NCBI RefSeq assembly: GCF_001277215.2
Contig: NZ_CP013940.1
Location: 620,001 to 684,000, forward strand
Length of the DNA: 64,000 nucleotides
DNA from: Cronobacter malonaticus LMG 23826
Lineage (GTDB): Bacteria > Pseudomonadota > Gammaproteobacteria > Enterobacterales > Enterobacteriaceae
Direction: 5' to 3'
Part shown: positions 12,376 to 19,549 of the stretch, in pieces
Layout of the letters: the number at the start of each line of letters is the position of its first letter
How positions within the stretch are numbered: the first letter of the stretch is position 1
The notes under the pieces: model-generated
Seen by the model: only the letters and a program-made list of their open reading frames with translations
Told to the model about the DNA's origin: nothing
Database searches by the model: none
Made by a program: the position numbers and the translations under genes

Positions 12376-13134
12376 TTGAACACGGACTGGCCGCCCGCCC
12401 GCACATTACTGAAAACGCTATGTTTACTGTTTTGCCTGTTTCTGACTGCCTGTTCCAGCAACAAAGCGGGCGTCTCAGACGCGACAAAAGGCGGCTATAG
12501 CGGCTCTGTCTATACGGTCAAACGAGGCGACACCCTCTATCGCATTTCCCGCATCACCGGGTCCAGCGTCAGCGAACTGGCGCGCCTGAATGGCCTCTCT
12601 GCGCCCTACACCATTGAAGTCGGGCAGCGGCTGCGTGTGAGCAGCGCGTCTGGTTCAGCCTCTTCACGTAAAACCGCCTCCCGCCAGACAACGGCCGCAC
12701 GCAAAACCGCCTCGTTACCGAAAGTGGACGCGCCGCCGCCGGGTCAACGCTGCTGGCGCTGGCCGACCAGCGGCAAAGTGGTGATGGGATATTCAACCGC
12801 CGATGGCGGCAATAAAGGCATTGATATCGCCGGGCGCCGCGGCCAGCCGATTTACGCATCCGCAGCGGGCAGAGTGGTTTACGTCGGCAATCAGCTGCGC
12901 GGTTACGGGAATCTCATCATGATTAAACATAATGAAGATTACATCAGCGCCTACGCGCACAACGACACGATGCTGGTGAACAACGGCCAGCAGGTGAAAG
13001 CGGGGCAGAAAATCGCGACGATGGGCAGCACCGGTTCAGATTCCGTCGGACTGCACTTCCAACTGCGCTACCGCGCGACGGCGATTGACCCGCTGCGCTA
13101 TCTGCCGCCGCAGGGCAAGTCACCTTCCTGTTAA
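12376..13134 (+). CDS. actS: LysM-M23 lipoprotein, amidase activator ActS (YgeR)
   Basis: A 252-residue outer-membrane lipoprotein that activates periplasmic murein amidases during envelope stress. Lipoprotein signal with lipobox LTAC (about residues 23-26), LysM domain (about 45-90; YTVKRGDTLYRISRITGSS), Ser/Thr-rich linker and a LytM/M23 domain (about 115-245). The LytM domain lacks the first catalytic His (NKGIDIAG in place of HxGxD), as expected of EnvC/NlpD/ActS-type activators that are not hydrolases. The TTG start at 12376 follows AAGGAG with 5-bp spacing. A start at another codon would lose the signal peptide. Confidence 0.92.
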   Translation: MNTDWPPARTLLKTLCLLFCLFLTACSSNKAGVSDATKGGYSGSVYTVKRGDTLYRISRITGSSVSELARLNGLSAPYTIEVGQRLRVSSASGSASSRKTASRQTTAARKTASLPKVDAPPPGQRCWRWPTSGKVVMGYSTADGGNKGIDIAGRRGQPIYASAAGRVVYVGNQLRGYGNLIMIKHNEDYISAYAHNDTMLVNNGQQVKAGQKIATMGSTGSDSVGLHFQLRYRATAIDPLRYLPPQGKSPSC

Positions 13135-13140
13135 AGTCAT

Positions 13141-13164
13141 ACCGCCCGCCTGTGCGCGGGCGGT
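13141..13164 (+). terminator. hairpin terminator after actS
   Basis: Nine-base arms ACCGCCCGC / GCGGGCGGT with a six-base loop, seven bases after the actS stop. The T-run is weak (TTGCTT). Confidence 0.6.
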
Positions 13165-13198
13165 TGCTTATAAATCCGTCAGTTAACGTGCCGGGGGG

Positions 13199-13226
13199 TT
13201 GCCAGCCATGGGTGAAGGCCTATAAT
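13199..13226 (+). promoter_or_regulatory. sigma-70 promoter of glyU
   Basis: TTGCCA (-35), 16-bp spacer, TATAAT consensus -10, then 17 bases to the tRNA 5' end. Confidence 0.75.
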
Positions 13227-13243
13227 GCTTAACGCACCTCATC

Positions 13244-13317
13244 GCGGGCGTAGTTCAATGGTAGAACGAGAGCTTCCCAAGCTCTATACGAGGGTTCGAT
13301 TCCCTTCGCCCGCTCCA
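13244..13317 (+). tRNA. glyU: tRNA-Gly (CCC anticodon)
   Basis: A 74-nt tRNA gene with encoded 3' CCA. Acceptor GCGGGCG / CGCCCGC, anticodon loop TTCCCAA giving anticodon CCC, T-loop GGTTCGATTCC. It appears identical to E. coli glyU and lies at the same position after actS. Its 3' 53 bases plus one flanking base serve as the attachment site of the adjacent element. The gene stays intact because integration restores it. Confidence 0.98.
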
Positions 13318-13318
13318 G
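13265..13318. other. attL (54-bp direct repeat, left)
   Basis: Begins AACGAGAGCTTCCCAAG inside the anticodon stem of glyU and ends one base after the CCA. Identical to 27097-27150. The base before the repeat (G versus T) and the base after it (T versus C) differ, so the limits are exact. Confidence 0.95.
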
Positions 13319-13322
13319 TCTC

Positions 13323-13352
13323 CTGATAAATCAAGAAGTTACGATTTATCAG
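13323..13352. repeat. perfect inverted repeat beside attL
   Basis: Arms CTGATAAATC and GATTTATCAG separated by 10 bases, starting 5 bp from the end of attL. Position and symmetry suit an integrase arm-type or excisionase site. There is no T-run, so it is not a terminator. The related palindrome TTGATAAATCAA occurs at about 18679-18690 in the control region. Confidence 0.6.
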
Positions 13353-13596
13353 TTAGTTACGTTGCCCCGCTAAAGCAGGTACAACTTAAACTACCCATTG
13401 TTCTACGCCCGCACCTGTCGCGTGATTGGTCTGTGGTACAAGGGAGCATATCATCACGCTGGCGGTGGTTCCACGTTCTTACCGCGACAGCACAACAACG
13501 AACAAAAAGCCGCATACCTGGCACAACTCCCAAACAGATTGATCACACGCATTTAAGCCCGATGTGTGGCCCTATAAGCCACGTAAACAGGTGAAT

Positions 13597-13748
13597 AGTG
13601 GTAATGCCCCGGTAGCTACAGATCCGGCTCTGCCAGCGCTTCGCTCACGCTCCTAACGGTACACGAGCACCCTGATAAGGTGTGATCCCTCTGACAATCT
13701 GATGCAGTCGCCTAACGGCTTCACTTGTCTCCTTACCACTAACGGGGC
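13597..13748. ncRNA. candidate structured RNA at the element left end
   Basis: An 8-bp closing stem AGTGGTAA (13597-13604) / TTACCACT (13733-13740) encloses CACC/GGTG and GCC/GGC hairpins. In addition GCCCCG (13606-13611), inside the stem, is complementary to CGGGGC (13743-13748) outside it. That could form a pseudoknot or an alternative pairing. No known RNA family is recognised. Strand and transcription are not determined. It could also be a DNA structure such as a packaging site. Confidence 0.3.
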
Positions 13749-13842
13749 TTTATGGATGCTATTGTCTGTGACCTAGTTAGTTGTAAAATCATAAAAAATT
13801 TCATGTGATGTTAAGCACCTGTATGGATCAAAGGACGGCACT

Positions 13843-14457
13843 ATGGTTAAAAATTACGAGGAAGAATCATTTAAAGTTATCAGTCGATTCATTGCATTAC
13901 ACTTAACCCCAGAAAGATTAATGAAGATCGGGGCTTTTGTTGTTTGTTATGGTCAGTTTGAAACAACTTTGGAGCGTGCCTTATGGACTCTGAGAGAGAT
14001 TGATGTAAAAGGAGTTAGGCCCTTTACCGAAAAATTGCCATCTGATAAATGGTTCGAGTATTTGGGAAATGGTAATGATAAACTTAGCAATGAATGTAAT
14101 ACAGTCTTAAATCTTGCTTCTCTCGCTGCTATTGATTTGGCTGATTATAGGAATAGTTTGGTTCATGGATATTTATTACCGCTGGGTGATAAGCCTTCAT
14201 TCATGAGAAATCCAAGATGGCATGGTGAACTTAGGAATAAAAGAACAGGCGATGCCTATATCGAAGAGCCACTCCTAGATCTTGCTATTATTTCTGGATG
14301 GACATTATTTAGGGTTGTTAGTCTAACAGAAAAAATTTTTGAGGATGAATCGGCAGAACCCTCAATAGTTATGTTAGAAAACGAAGTAAGAGAGGCACGA
14401 AGCTGTACAAATGAGTTACGCCATCTCAGAAGTTTAATGAATGAAGAGAAATATTAG
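13843..14457 (+). CDS. HEPN-like protein, putative RNase of a defence module
   Basis: A 204-residue soluble, mainly helical protein. Residues 103-108 read RNSLVH, fitting the HEPN ribonuclease motif R-(N/H/D)-X3-4-H. An upstream helix, YGQFETTLERALWTL (about 36-50), resembles the first conserved helix of HEPN families associated with toxins and abortive infection. The gene is clearly AT-rich compared with the rest of the element and with the host, which points to separate acquisition. It is followed after 40 bp by an HNH-like gene in the same direction, so the two probably form one unit. RNase activity and a defence role are inferred from motif and position. The exact HEPN family is not determined. 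Confidence 0.6.
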   Translation: MVKNYEEESFKVISRFIALHLTPERLMKIGAFVVCYGQFETTLERALWTLREIDVKGVRPFTEKLPSDKWFEYLGNGNDKLSNECNTVLNLASLAAIDLADYRNSLVHGYLLPLGDKPSFMRNPRWHGELRNKRTGDAYIEEPLLDLAIISGWTLFRVVSLTEKIFEDESAEPSIVMLENEVREARSCTNELRHLRSLMNEEKY

Positions 14458-14497
14458 TCAAAATCTTGAATTTCAATTATGAGATATAGGAGGTTTT

Positions 14498-15286
14498 ATG
14501 GATGGTGTTTGTAAGTTATGTCTTGAAGCAAAAGAACTTCAGGAATCACACAGTATCCCTAGAAGTTTCTTTAACAAAGCAAAAGGAAACGGCGGTCAAG
14601 TTATCTCTATGCAAAAAGGAAGGGAACCAAGAAGAGAAAATTTAGATCCTAAAGAACCAATGCTATGTTTTGAATGCGAACAATTTCTTAGTGGTCAATA
14701 CGAGTCTTATGGGATCAGATTGCTAAGAAACCCTCACAACATTAGAAAGAACTCTGATCACATTATTATTAGCAACTTCGATTACAAGCGCTTTTATCTA
14801 TTTCTATTATCCATACTATGGAGAGCCTCTAATGCTATGGACCTGCATTATTCTTCGGTGGTAGGGAATCCTGATTTTGGAGAGATGATGAGGCACTGCA
14901 TTAAAAATAACATTGTTAGGTTTAATAATAAGAGTCAGGTTAAAATTGATAATTTTATCAAGATTAGAGTGCTACGGATTGTTGATAGCACTGGCAATAT
15001 TCCTGATCATGTCATCAAATCGGTCCTCACGAACTTTGCTTTTGGTGAGATTGAAAGTATCAATGGGATTGGATGGTATTTTATAGCTGAAGGTTTTATC
15101 TTTCACTATGTATTTTATCCTGGTGAAAATTACTATGATGCCCGCACTACAAGATTGAACTCACAGCTTACATCTGGAAGTCATCAGAAAATACAAAAAG
15201 TAGAGGTATCTAAAGATAGAATGTTGTCAGAAATGTTTAATTATATGATCGAATGTTCGAAAGGCTATCATCAACAAAGACAATAA
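14498..15286 (+). CDS. HNH-like zinc-finger protein paired with the HEPN gene
   Basis: A 262-residue protein. The N-terminus carries a treble-clef arrangement: C5-x2-C8, SHSIPRSF with H18, and C57-x2-C60 followed by Glu. This is the pattern of HNH-type nucleases with structural zinc, although the last motif residue (Asn/His in active HNH enzymes) is Glu61, so activity is uncertain. The C-terminal 200 residues are unassigned. A clear SD (TAGGAGGTTTT) precedes ATG 14498. AT-rich like its partner. Likely function: nucleic-acid cleavage or binding in a two-gene anti-phage or competitor-exclusion module. This is inferred, and I do not recognise a named system. Confidence 0.55.
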   Translation: MDGVCKLCLEAKELQESHSIPRSFFNKAKGNGGQVISMQKGREPRRENLDPKEPMLCFECEQFLSGQYESYGIRLLRNPHNIRKNSDHIIISNFDYKRFYLFLLSILWRASNAMDLHYSSVVGNPDFGEMMRHCIKNNIVRFNNKSQVKIDNFIKIRVLRIVDSTGNIPDHVIKSVLTNFAFGEIESINGIGWYFIAEGFIFHYVFYPGENYYDARTTRLNSQLTSGSHQKIQKVEVSKDRMLSEMFNYMIECSKGYHQQRQ

Positions 15287-15363
15287 TGATTTTTGTTCTT
15301 TTGCCTCTCCATGAAAGGAATTGTTTTCCCCTTTATATAACCTTTACGCCACAGGCCCCAACC

Positions 15364-15394
15364 AATAAAAAAGGCTAGCCCATAAAGGCTAGCC
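15364..15394 (-). terminator. terminator of the capsid operon (minus strand)
   Basis: GGCTAGCC-cataaa-GGCTAGCC hairpin (15373-15394), followed on the minus strand by TTTTTTATT. It lies 14 bases beyond the last gene of the leftward operon. Confidence 0.85.
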
Positions 15395-15407
15395 CGTTGA
15401 ATTTTTA

Positions 15408-15608
15408 TTACTTCCCAATAATCTGCCGGAGTTTCTTTTTCTCCAACATAATTTTTAACGCTCGCTCAAAGCCGTACTGTTTTTCATAGCGGCATAGAGA
15501 CACCTGATCGATCCCCAACTTACGCGCCAGGGCTGAACGGTTGATCACGTCGGCATTGGTTGAGGTGTACACCTCTCCCAAGGCTGGAATGTTAAGGCTA
15601 ATCTTCAC
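15408..15608 (-). CDS. small HTH protein at the end of the capsid operon
   Basis: A 66-residue protein with GTG start behind GAGGTGA. Residues 25-45 (SALARKLGIDQVSLCRYEKQ) form a probable helix-turn-helix, and the C-terminus is lysine-rich. The third gene of the minus-strand operon (127-aa protein, capsid protein, this gene), 63 bp after the capsid stop and just before a strong terminator. A regulator or DNA-binding packaging accessory is possible. The function is unknown. Confidence 0.6.
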   Translation of the reverse strand: MKISLNIPALGEVYTSTNADVINRSALARKLGIDQVSLCRYEKQYGFERALKIMLEKKKLRQIIGK

Positions 15609-15671
15609 TACTCACCTCAAATGGTAAAAAGCCCCAGCAATGCCAGGGCTTAAAGTCTGTTACTTGCTGCC

Positions 15672-16691
15672 TTACTTCAACTTAACGTTGAGCAGGTAGG
15701 ACGGACGCAGTACCAGAGGAATATGACTTGATTCCTGATGGATGGTTACCATGTTGTAACGGTCAACCATCACTTTCTGGTAGTACGGGCTGATCACGCC
15801 TTTAGCGGCAATATCCTGATTACGGGAAGCCGGGCCGCGCACCAGTTTGAACGGGTTACGATCAGCACTGGAGAACTTAGGAACGAACAGGCCGGAACCC
15901 TCTTCAATCTCGTAGCGGTCATCGTCCGCCAGAATGAAAGTAATGTTGCCAATGCTGAAGCTGTCATAGCCCGCAGTGTTAACCGGGATCAGCGCACCAC
16001 GTGCCGCCTCTGCCACCTTGTTAGTGATCAGGCTGGTTACTTCAGGGTGACCCGCTAAAGCGTCATACAGATCCGGGGATGCGAAACAGAAGAATCGCTC
16101 CAGATAGGCACGGGATGCGCCGTACTCTTTCACCAGTTGGCGGCGAATCTTCGAAAGCTGGGCATACACATTAGCCCCGGCTGAGGCGTCAAGCTCAAAA
16201 TCTAGCGGGGCGGTATCAAACACCACGTTGAAATCGACGTCGCCGTCATTGGTCTTTGCCGCTTTCGCTTTCTGTTGGAACAGGGCGCGGGCTAAAGTCG
16301 CTTCCACAGTCTCCAGGTGGTGATCACGCATACGCACGGATTTAGCGGCAATGACGGACGCAACCGCCTGAGCCTGATCCGGGTTAGCCGGGCTTACCAA
16401 GGATTGCCAATCTTCGGTTTTCACATCGGATTCTGTTGCGTAGTGTGGGATCTCCTGATCACGGAGGATGGTTTTATCCATCTTGATGCTGTTTACTTCG
16501 GTGCCGTAGCGGGAGACCTGCTCAAGCTCTGCAACAGCGCTTTCCACAATATCCACAACCTGAGCGCGTGGGGTAGTGGAGTTAACACCAGTGAAGATAC
16601 CCAGATCAGAGATCAGGTGATTACCAGCGGGAACGGACTTGATAGCCGCTACCGTGTCGAGACGTTCAAAACTTTTGAAATCCACAGCCAT
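15672..16691 (-). CDS. major capsid protein, lambda gpE-like
   Basis: A 339-residue protein resembling the phage major capsid protein E family (lambda gpE is 341 residues). The C-terminal half carries the typical FVPKFSSADRNPFKLVRGPASRN and PYYQKVMVDRYNMVTIHQES stretches, and the middle has the helical IAAKSVRMRDHHLETVEATLARALF region of the HK97-fold spine. The start at 16691 (MAVDFKSFERLD) has an AAGGAGAG site. The frame extends upstream to 16748 but overlaps the previous gene. The gene lies 4 bp after a 127-aa gene, which is the lambda gpD-gpE arrangement. No portal, protease or scaffold gene accompanies it, so assembly would need helper proteins. Confidence 0.82.
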   Translation of the reverse strand: MAVDFKSFERLDTVAAIKSVPAGNHLISDLGIFTGVNSTTPRAQVVDIVESAVAELEQVSRYGTEVNSIKMDKTILRDQEIPHYATESDVKTEDWQSLVSPANPDQAQAVASVIAAKSVRMRDHHLETVEATLARALFQQKAKAAKTNDGDVDFNVVFDTAPLDFELDASAGANVYAQLSKIRRQLVKEYGASRAYLERFFCFASPDLYDALAGHPEVTSLITNKVAEAARGALIPVNTAGYDSFSIGNITFILADDDRYEIEEGSGLFVPKFSSADRNPFKLVRGPASRNQDIAAKGVISPYYQKVMVDRYNMVTIHQESSHIPLVLRPSYLLNVKLK

Positions 16692-16695
16692 GTGA

Positions 16696-17079
16696 TTACT
16701 CTCCTTGAGATTTACGGAAATCAGAATTAACAGCCAGGCGAATCTCACCCGATGCGGCCAGCGCTTCTAATGCGGCTTTCTTGGATGCCTCATCTTTGGC
16801 TTTCAGATTGAAATCCGTGATCACTACGTGGCGATCCACAATGACCAGCGTTTTGGGCTTGCCGTCGGCGTCCATGTTGGACAGGTTAATGATCGGCTTG
16901 CCAGCGTCAGCGGCGGATGAGTCATACAGGGCAAAAGTTTTGCTGTCCAGGATGTCGCCACAATCGACGTGATCGGGGAGACCATCCGGGGCGGTTACTT
17001 CGGTGCGGTCAAAAAGTGAGCTAGCATAGCTCACGATGATGTCGCCCTGGGTCACAGGGTAACGAGGAGTAGCATTCAT
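16696..17079 (-). CDS. small protein upstream of capsid gene, candidate decoration protein
   Basis: A 127-residue acidic protein immediately upstream of the major capsid gene (4-bp gap), the position occupied in lambda-like phages by the capsid decoration protein gpD (110 residues). SD AAGGAAAA before ATG. The first 90 residues are predicted mostly beta (GDIIVSYASSLFD, KTLVIVDRHVVITDFN) and the end is helical (KDEASKKAALEALAASGE). The decoration role is inferred from position and size only. A head-completion or size-determining role is possible. Confidence 0.6.
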   Translation of the reverse strand: MNATPRYPVTQGDIIVSYASSLFDRTEVTAPDGLPDHVDCGDILDSKTFALYDSSAADAGKPIINLSNMDADGKPKTLVIVDRHVVITDFNLKAKDEASKKAALEALAASGEIRLAVNSDFRKSQGE

Positions 17080-17423
17080 TGAATTTTCCTTGAGGAGTGG
17101 AGAAGCGCACAGGGGCGCAGTGATACCCGGCGTTGCACCGGAGAATCCGGGAGTTGGGGAGACTCCAGATCGGATATTAGAGATACAGGAGAGAGGCAGC
17201 GAATAGGATCAGAGGTCCATCATGGACCCCATCACCAGCCCCGATCCCACACCTCTGTGGAGGGAAAGGGTAAACCCTTTTTGTGTGGATACTTGCCGCC
17301 CCTGGCGGCGTCACGCCAATAGCGCCAACCTTTTGGCAAATACCCACAAAAAAAAGAACCCGGGAAGGTTACCGGGTGGACTTAATAAGAGGAGATTTAT
17401 CGCTTGAGTTTTCCTGTGGCGAC
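17080..17423. other. leader region of the capsid operon
   Basis: About 340 bp between the capsid operon and the two small minus-strand ORFs. It holds one minus-strand terminator (17348-17377). A 61-codon plus-strand frame at 17222 is Pro/Arg-rich, without a ribosome-binding site, and is not accepted. No clear promoter for the capsid operon is found here, so it may be read through from the promoter at 17790-17818. Confidence 0.5.
17348..17377 (-). terminator. minus-strand terminator/attenuator before the capsid operon
   Basis: Stem ACCCGG / CCGGGT with an eight-base loop, followed on the minus strand by TTCTTTTTTTT. It lies between the strong leftward promoter and the capsid genes, so it could act as a switch that needs antitermination for capsid expression. 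Confidence 0.7.
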
Positions 17424-17579
17424 TCATCGACAAGACACCAGAGGAAAACGGCGTGAACTGAAACACGCCGGAAACCGTAAACGGTTAATCATCCACACGG
17501 TTACCACGCCGTTGGATTGTGCCCTTTCGGGGAGGCTTTTGAGATAAGGAGATCTCGCGTGATATCTTGAGAGGAACAT
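17424..17579 (-). CDS. 51-residue ORF coupled to the preceding small ORF
   Basis: ATG overlaps the stop of the upstream ORF (TGATG), the usual sign of translational coupling. The product starts MFLSRYHARSPYLKSLPERA and is basic. Similar short overlapping ORFs lie in the immediate-early leaders of P4-type elements, but I cannot assign this to a family. It may be part of a regulatory RNA instead. Confidence 0.4.
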   Translation of the reverse strand: MFLSRYHARSPYLKSLPERAQSNGVVTVWMINRLRFPACFSSRRFPLVSCR

Positions 17580-17764
17580 CACACTGTGAACCCTGGCAAG
17601 TGGAGTTGTTCAAGGCTCACAGGGTGAGGAACCAGAGCGGAGGAGAAGCCGCCCGGCTCACTCGTACAGATCTTGATTGCTCGGCTAAGCACACGTTGCG
17701 ACTCTGTACACAGCGTGACGCGATGAGTTGCAAAACGGCGGGTTTCCAGATCCCGAGTAGACAT
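17579..17764 (-). CDS. 61-residue ORF, first in leftward leader transcript
   Basis: Reads MSTRDLETRRFATHRV and is followed by an overlapping 51-residue ORF. GTG 17770 is an alternative start. It lies 26 bases downstream of a near-consensus leftward promoter. There is no recognised domain. The coding status is uncertain because the SD is weak. Confidence 0.4.
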   Translation of the reverse strand: MSTRDLETRRFATHRVTLCTESQRVLSRAIKICTSEPGGFSSALVPHPVSLEQLHLPGFTV

Positions 17765-17789
17765 GCTCACTACATCACGCTATGTCTAT

Positions 17790-17818
17790 ATTTTACAATA
17801 ATTTATGCAAAATTGCAA
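17790..17818 (-). promoter_or_regulatory. strong leftward sigma-70 promoter
   Basis: On the minus strand TTGCAA (17813-17818), 17-bp spacer, TAAAAT (17790-17795). It points toward the two small ORFs, the 17348-17377 terminator and, if read through, the capsid operon. Confidence 0.75.
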
Positions 17819-17960
17819 CAAAATGATCAGGTATGTGTTGACTTCTACGTCGTGATGTGTATCAGATGAATTTGTGGGGGGTGATTACGGTGGGTTTGTG
17901 GGTGGTCTGACTCAGGGGGGGCTATGTGTCTTTTGGGACACACTAGACAATAATAGATAT

Positions 17961-18118
17961 ATAAGACCTCGCTCCGCTCGCCCGTCCGGGCTACGGTCTT
18001 ATTAATCTTATAATTTAATCGTTCAATAATTAATCGCTCAGGCTCTTAATTATTTCTCTCTTAAATTCTAGCCTCTTAAAACCTTTCGCTACGCTCACCC
18101 GTCCGGGTCCAGGTTTTA
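17961..18118. repeat. two related long hairpins flanking an AT-rich tract
   Basis: Hairpin 1 (17961-18002) has arms ATAAGACC / GGTCTTAT. Hairpin 2 (18077-18118) has arms TAAAACCT / AGGTTTTA. Both loops share the arrangement CGCT-CGCTC followed by CCCGTCCGGG. The 18003-18076 stretch between them is almost entirely A/T, with repeated TAAT motifs. The arrangement resembles a replication origin with a DNA-unwinding element. Paired terminators or a structured RNA are alternatives. Confidence 0.6.
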
Positions 18119-18170
18119 GGCCGGGGCCTGTTTCCCACATGTGGAGTCGAGCCTGTTGGCTCATCTCCCG

Positions 18171-18287
18171 GTGTAAAGAAATCAGACGCCACGACAAACC
18201 GGGGAATCTTCAGAGGTGTAAAGAAATCAGACAGCAGGTGACATCTGGTGTAAAGAATCCCGACACCGTGGTGTAAAGAAATCAGAC
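18171..18287 (+). repeat. four iterons, consensus GTGTAAAGAAATCAGAC
   Basis: 17-bp direct repeats at 18171-18187, 18216-18232, 18248-18264 (three mismatches, GTGTAAAGAATCCCGAC) and 18271-18287. Start-to-start distances are 45, 32 and 23 bp. They lie just right of the AT-rich hairpin region and about 530 bp left of the early operon. Iterons next to an AT-rich tract are the hallmark of initiator-dependent origins. The winged-helix protein at 19697 is the best candidate binder. Confidence 0.75.
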
Positions 18288-18709
18288 ACAATAAGACTAT
18301 AGATAAACCTACCCACACCAGATAAAACTAGAACCCCCAGGACCAGGGCAAGACCTTAAAGAGATTGTGAGTATTAATTGATTGTTAATTAAGCAAGACT
18401 CTTTAGGTAAGGAACATCCGTTCCTGATCTTGGGACAGGCTACGCCCAACGGGTTAGCCTCCTTTGGGCAATGCAGAACCAGAACCGCAACACGGTTTCT
18501 GTTTCTGCCTTTGGGAAACCGTGACACCTGGCAGCGGGGTGGGGTGCCCGGCGCGGAGTGATACCCACGGACGCCACAGGGCAATACCTAACGCGCTGTA
18601 TGGCGTTATCTCCTCTCAGGTGACCCTACCACCACAGGGTGGCCCTCAGAACCGCTTACAGCTCGTTATACGCATGATTTGATAAATCAACCCAGCCGCA
18701 AATAATCCA
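18288..18709. other. noncoding stretch between iterons and early promoter
   Basis: A 91-codon minus-strand frame (18309-18584; Pro/Arg/Cys-rich, no SD) overlaps it and is doubted. Nothing else is seen except the palindrome TTGATAAATCAA at about 18679-18690. Confidence 0.45.
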
Positions 18710-18772
18710 TTGTCAATCTATTGAAATCATGATAAAATAATCAACGTGATGCGGAGTTGTAATTGAGTACAA
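18710..18772 (+). promoter_or_regulatory. rightward early promoter with operator-like repeat
   Basis: TTGTCA (18710-18715), 17-bp spacer, TAAAAT (18733-18738). Downstream at 18757-18772 lies TTGTA-attgag-TACAA, a short inverted repeat well placed for repression. It drives the gene cluster starting at 18819. Confidence 0.75.
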
Positions 18773-18818
18773 TTTCCCAATTTAATGATAAATGTTCTGC
18801 CCGGAGATTGCAAGCCCT

Positions 18819-19262
18819 ATGAGTAAAATCGATTACAGCGACGTTGACACCCTTATCTGGCGTGTCGATCAGCGTCTGACTTCCCGTAAATCCCTGATTG
18901 AGTTACGGAGCCGTTTTAAGAAGCTGAACAAGACCGCAGAGGTCGAGGCTATCACCGAAGCCCTGAACCGTACCGAACAGCCAGCCTATGGAATCATGCG
19001 ACAGAATGAACGCCTGATCGATAAGCTGGAGGTCATGGACGCCTCGCAGGCTTTAGAGTTGAAAGCCGCCGTGAACATGTACACCGAAAAGAACCGCACC
19101 ACTCATGCAAACCTTCAGGTCTCCGTTGTTCTGGCCTACCAGGGGATGTTCGAGGCTCGCGGTGTGCCGATGGACTATGACGAAACAATGTCTTTCATCC
19201 TCCTGAATGCCGCCGAACAGTTCGAGCGCCTAACGGGTGGCCTCCCGATCCTGGTCGATTAA
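18819..19262 (+). CDS. hypothetical protein, first gene of early operon
   Basis: A 147-residue predicted all-helical soluble protein, starting MSKIDYSDVDTLIWRVDQ. The start at 18819 is preferred over an upstream in-frame ATG (18792) because GGAG lies at 18800-18803, upstream of it. Charged heptad-like stretches (residues 15-60) suggest a coiled coil. I recognise no family. It opens a plus-strand run of four genes (18819-20305) with overlaps, so a role in replication or regulation of the element is likely. Confidence 0.6.
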   Translation: MSKIDYSDVDTLIWRVDQRLTSRKSLIELRSRFKKLNKTAEVEAITEALNRTEQPAYGIMRQNERLIDKLEVMDASQALELKAAVNMYTEKNRTTHANLQVSVVLAYQGMFEARGVPMDYDETMSFILLNAAEQFERLTGGLPILVD

Positions 19263-19288
19263 TCCAATTCCAACTTGAGGGGATCAGC

Positions 19289-19549
19289 ATGATGCACAGC
19301 TTCACAGACTTGTCAGAGAGTCGCCTGGTTAACGCTTACGCTTCCCAGGTGGTTAACGCGATCCGGGATGACGCCAGCGCCCCCGGGCTGTATGACGACA
19401 TTTACACGACGTTACAGCAGCTTCCGCCGTCCAGAATGGTGACGTTGGGTAATCCGGGCCTGAAGGCCTCAGCCTCTTGGTGGGGCGCATTTTTCGGGCT
19501 GAGTCTTTCAGCCGATGACATCGACGAACTCAAGGAGATCGCACTGTGA
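19289..19549 (+). CDS. hypothetical protein, second gene of early operon
   Basis: An 86-residue protein, ATG 19289 behind TTGAGGGG. It contains a short hydrophobic WWGAFFGLSL patch near residue 65 and a C-terminal acidic helix. Its stop overlaps the GTG start of the next gene by three bases. No family recognised. Confidence 0.55.
   Translation: MMHSFTDLSESRLVNAYASQVVNAIRDDASAPGLYDDIYTTLQQLPPSRMVTLGNPGLKASASWWGAFFGLSLSADDIDELKEIAL

Larger units (their letters stand above)
13319..13842. other. noncoding left end of the element
   Basis: About 520 bp without a convincing ORF. It holds a 10-bp inverted repeat next to attL, a GTGGC/GCCAC hairpin near 13565-13582, and a region with nested hairpins (13597-13748) described separately. 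The base composition shifts from mixed to AT-rich at about 13780, just before the HEPN gene. Confidence 0.6.

Noticed and set aside
18309..18584. 91-codon minus-strand ORF right of the iterons
   Set aside because: Pro/Arg/Cys-rich, no SD or promoter, overlaps structured control DNA. Left as possible but unsupported.
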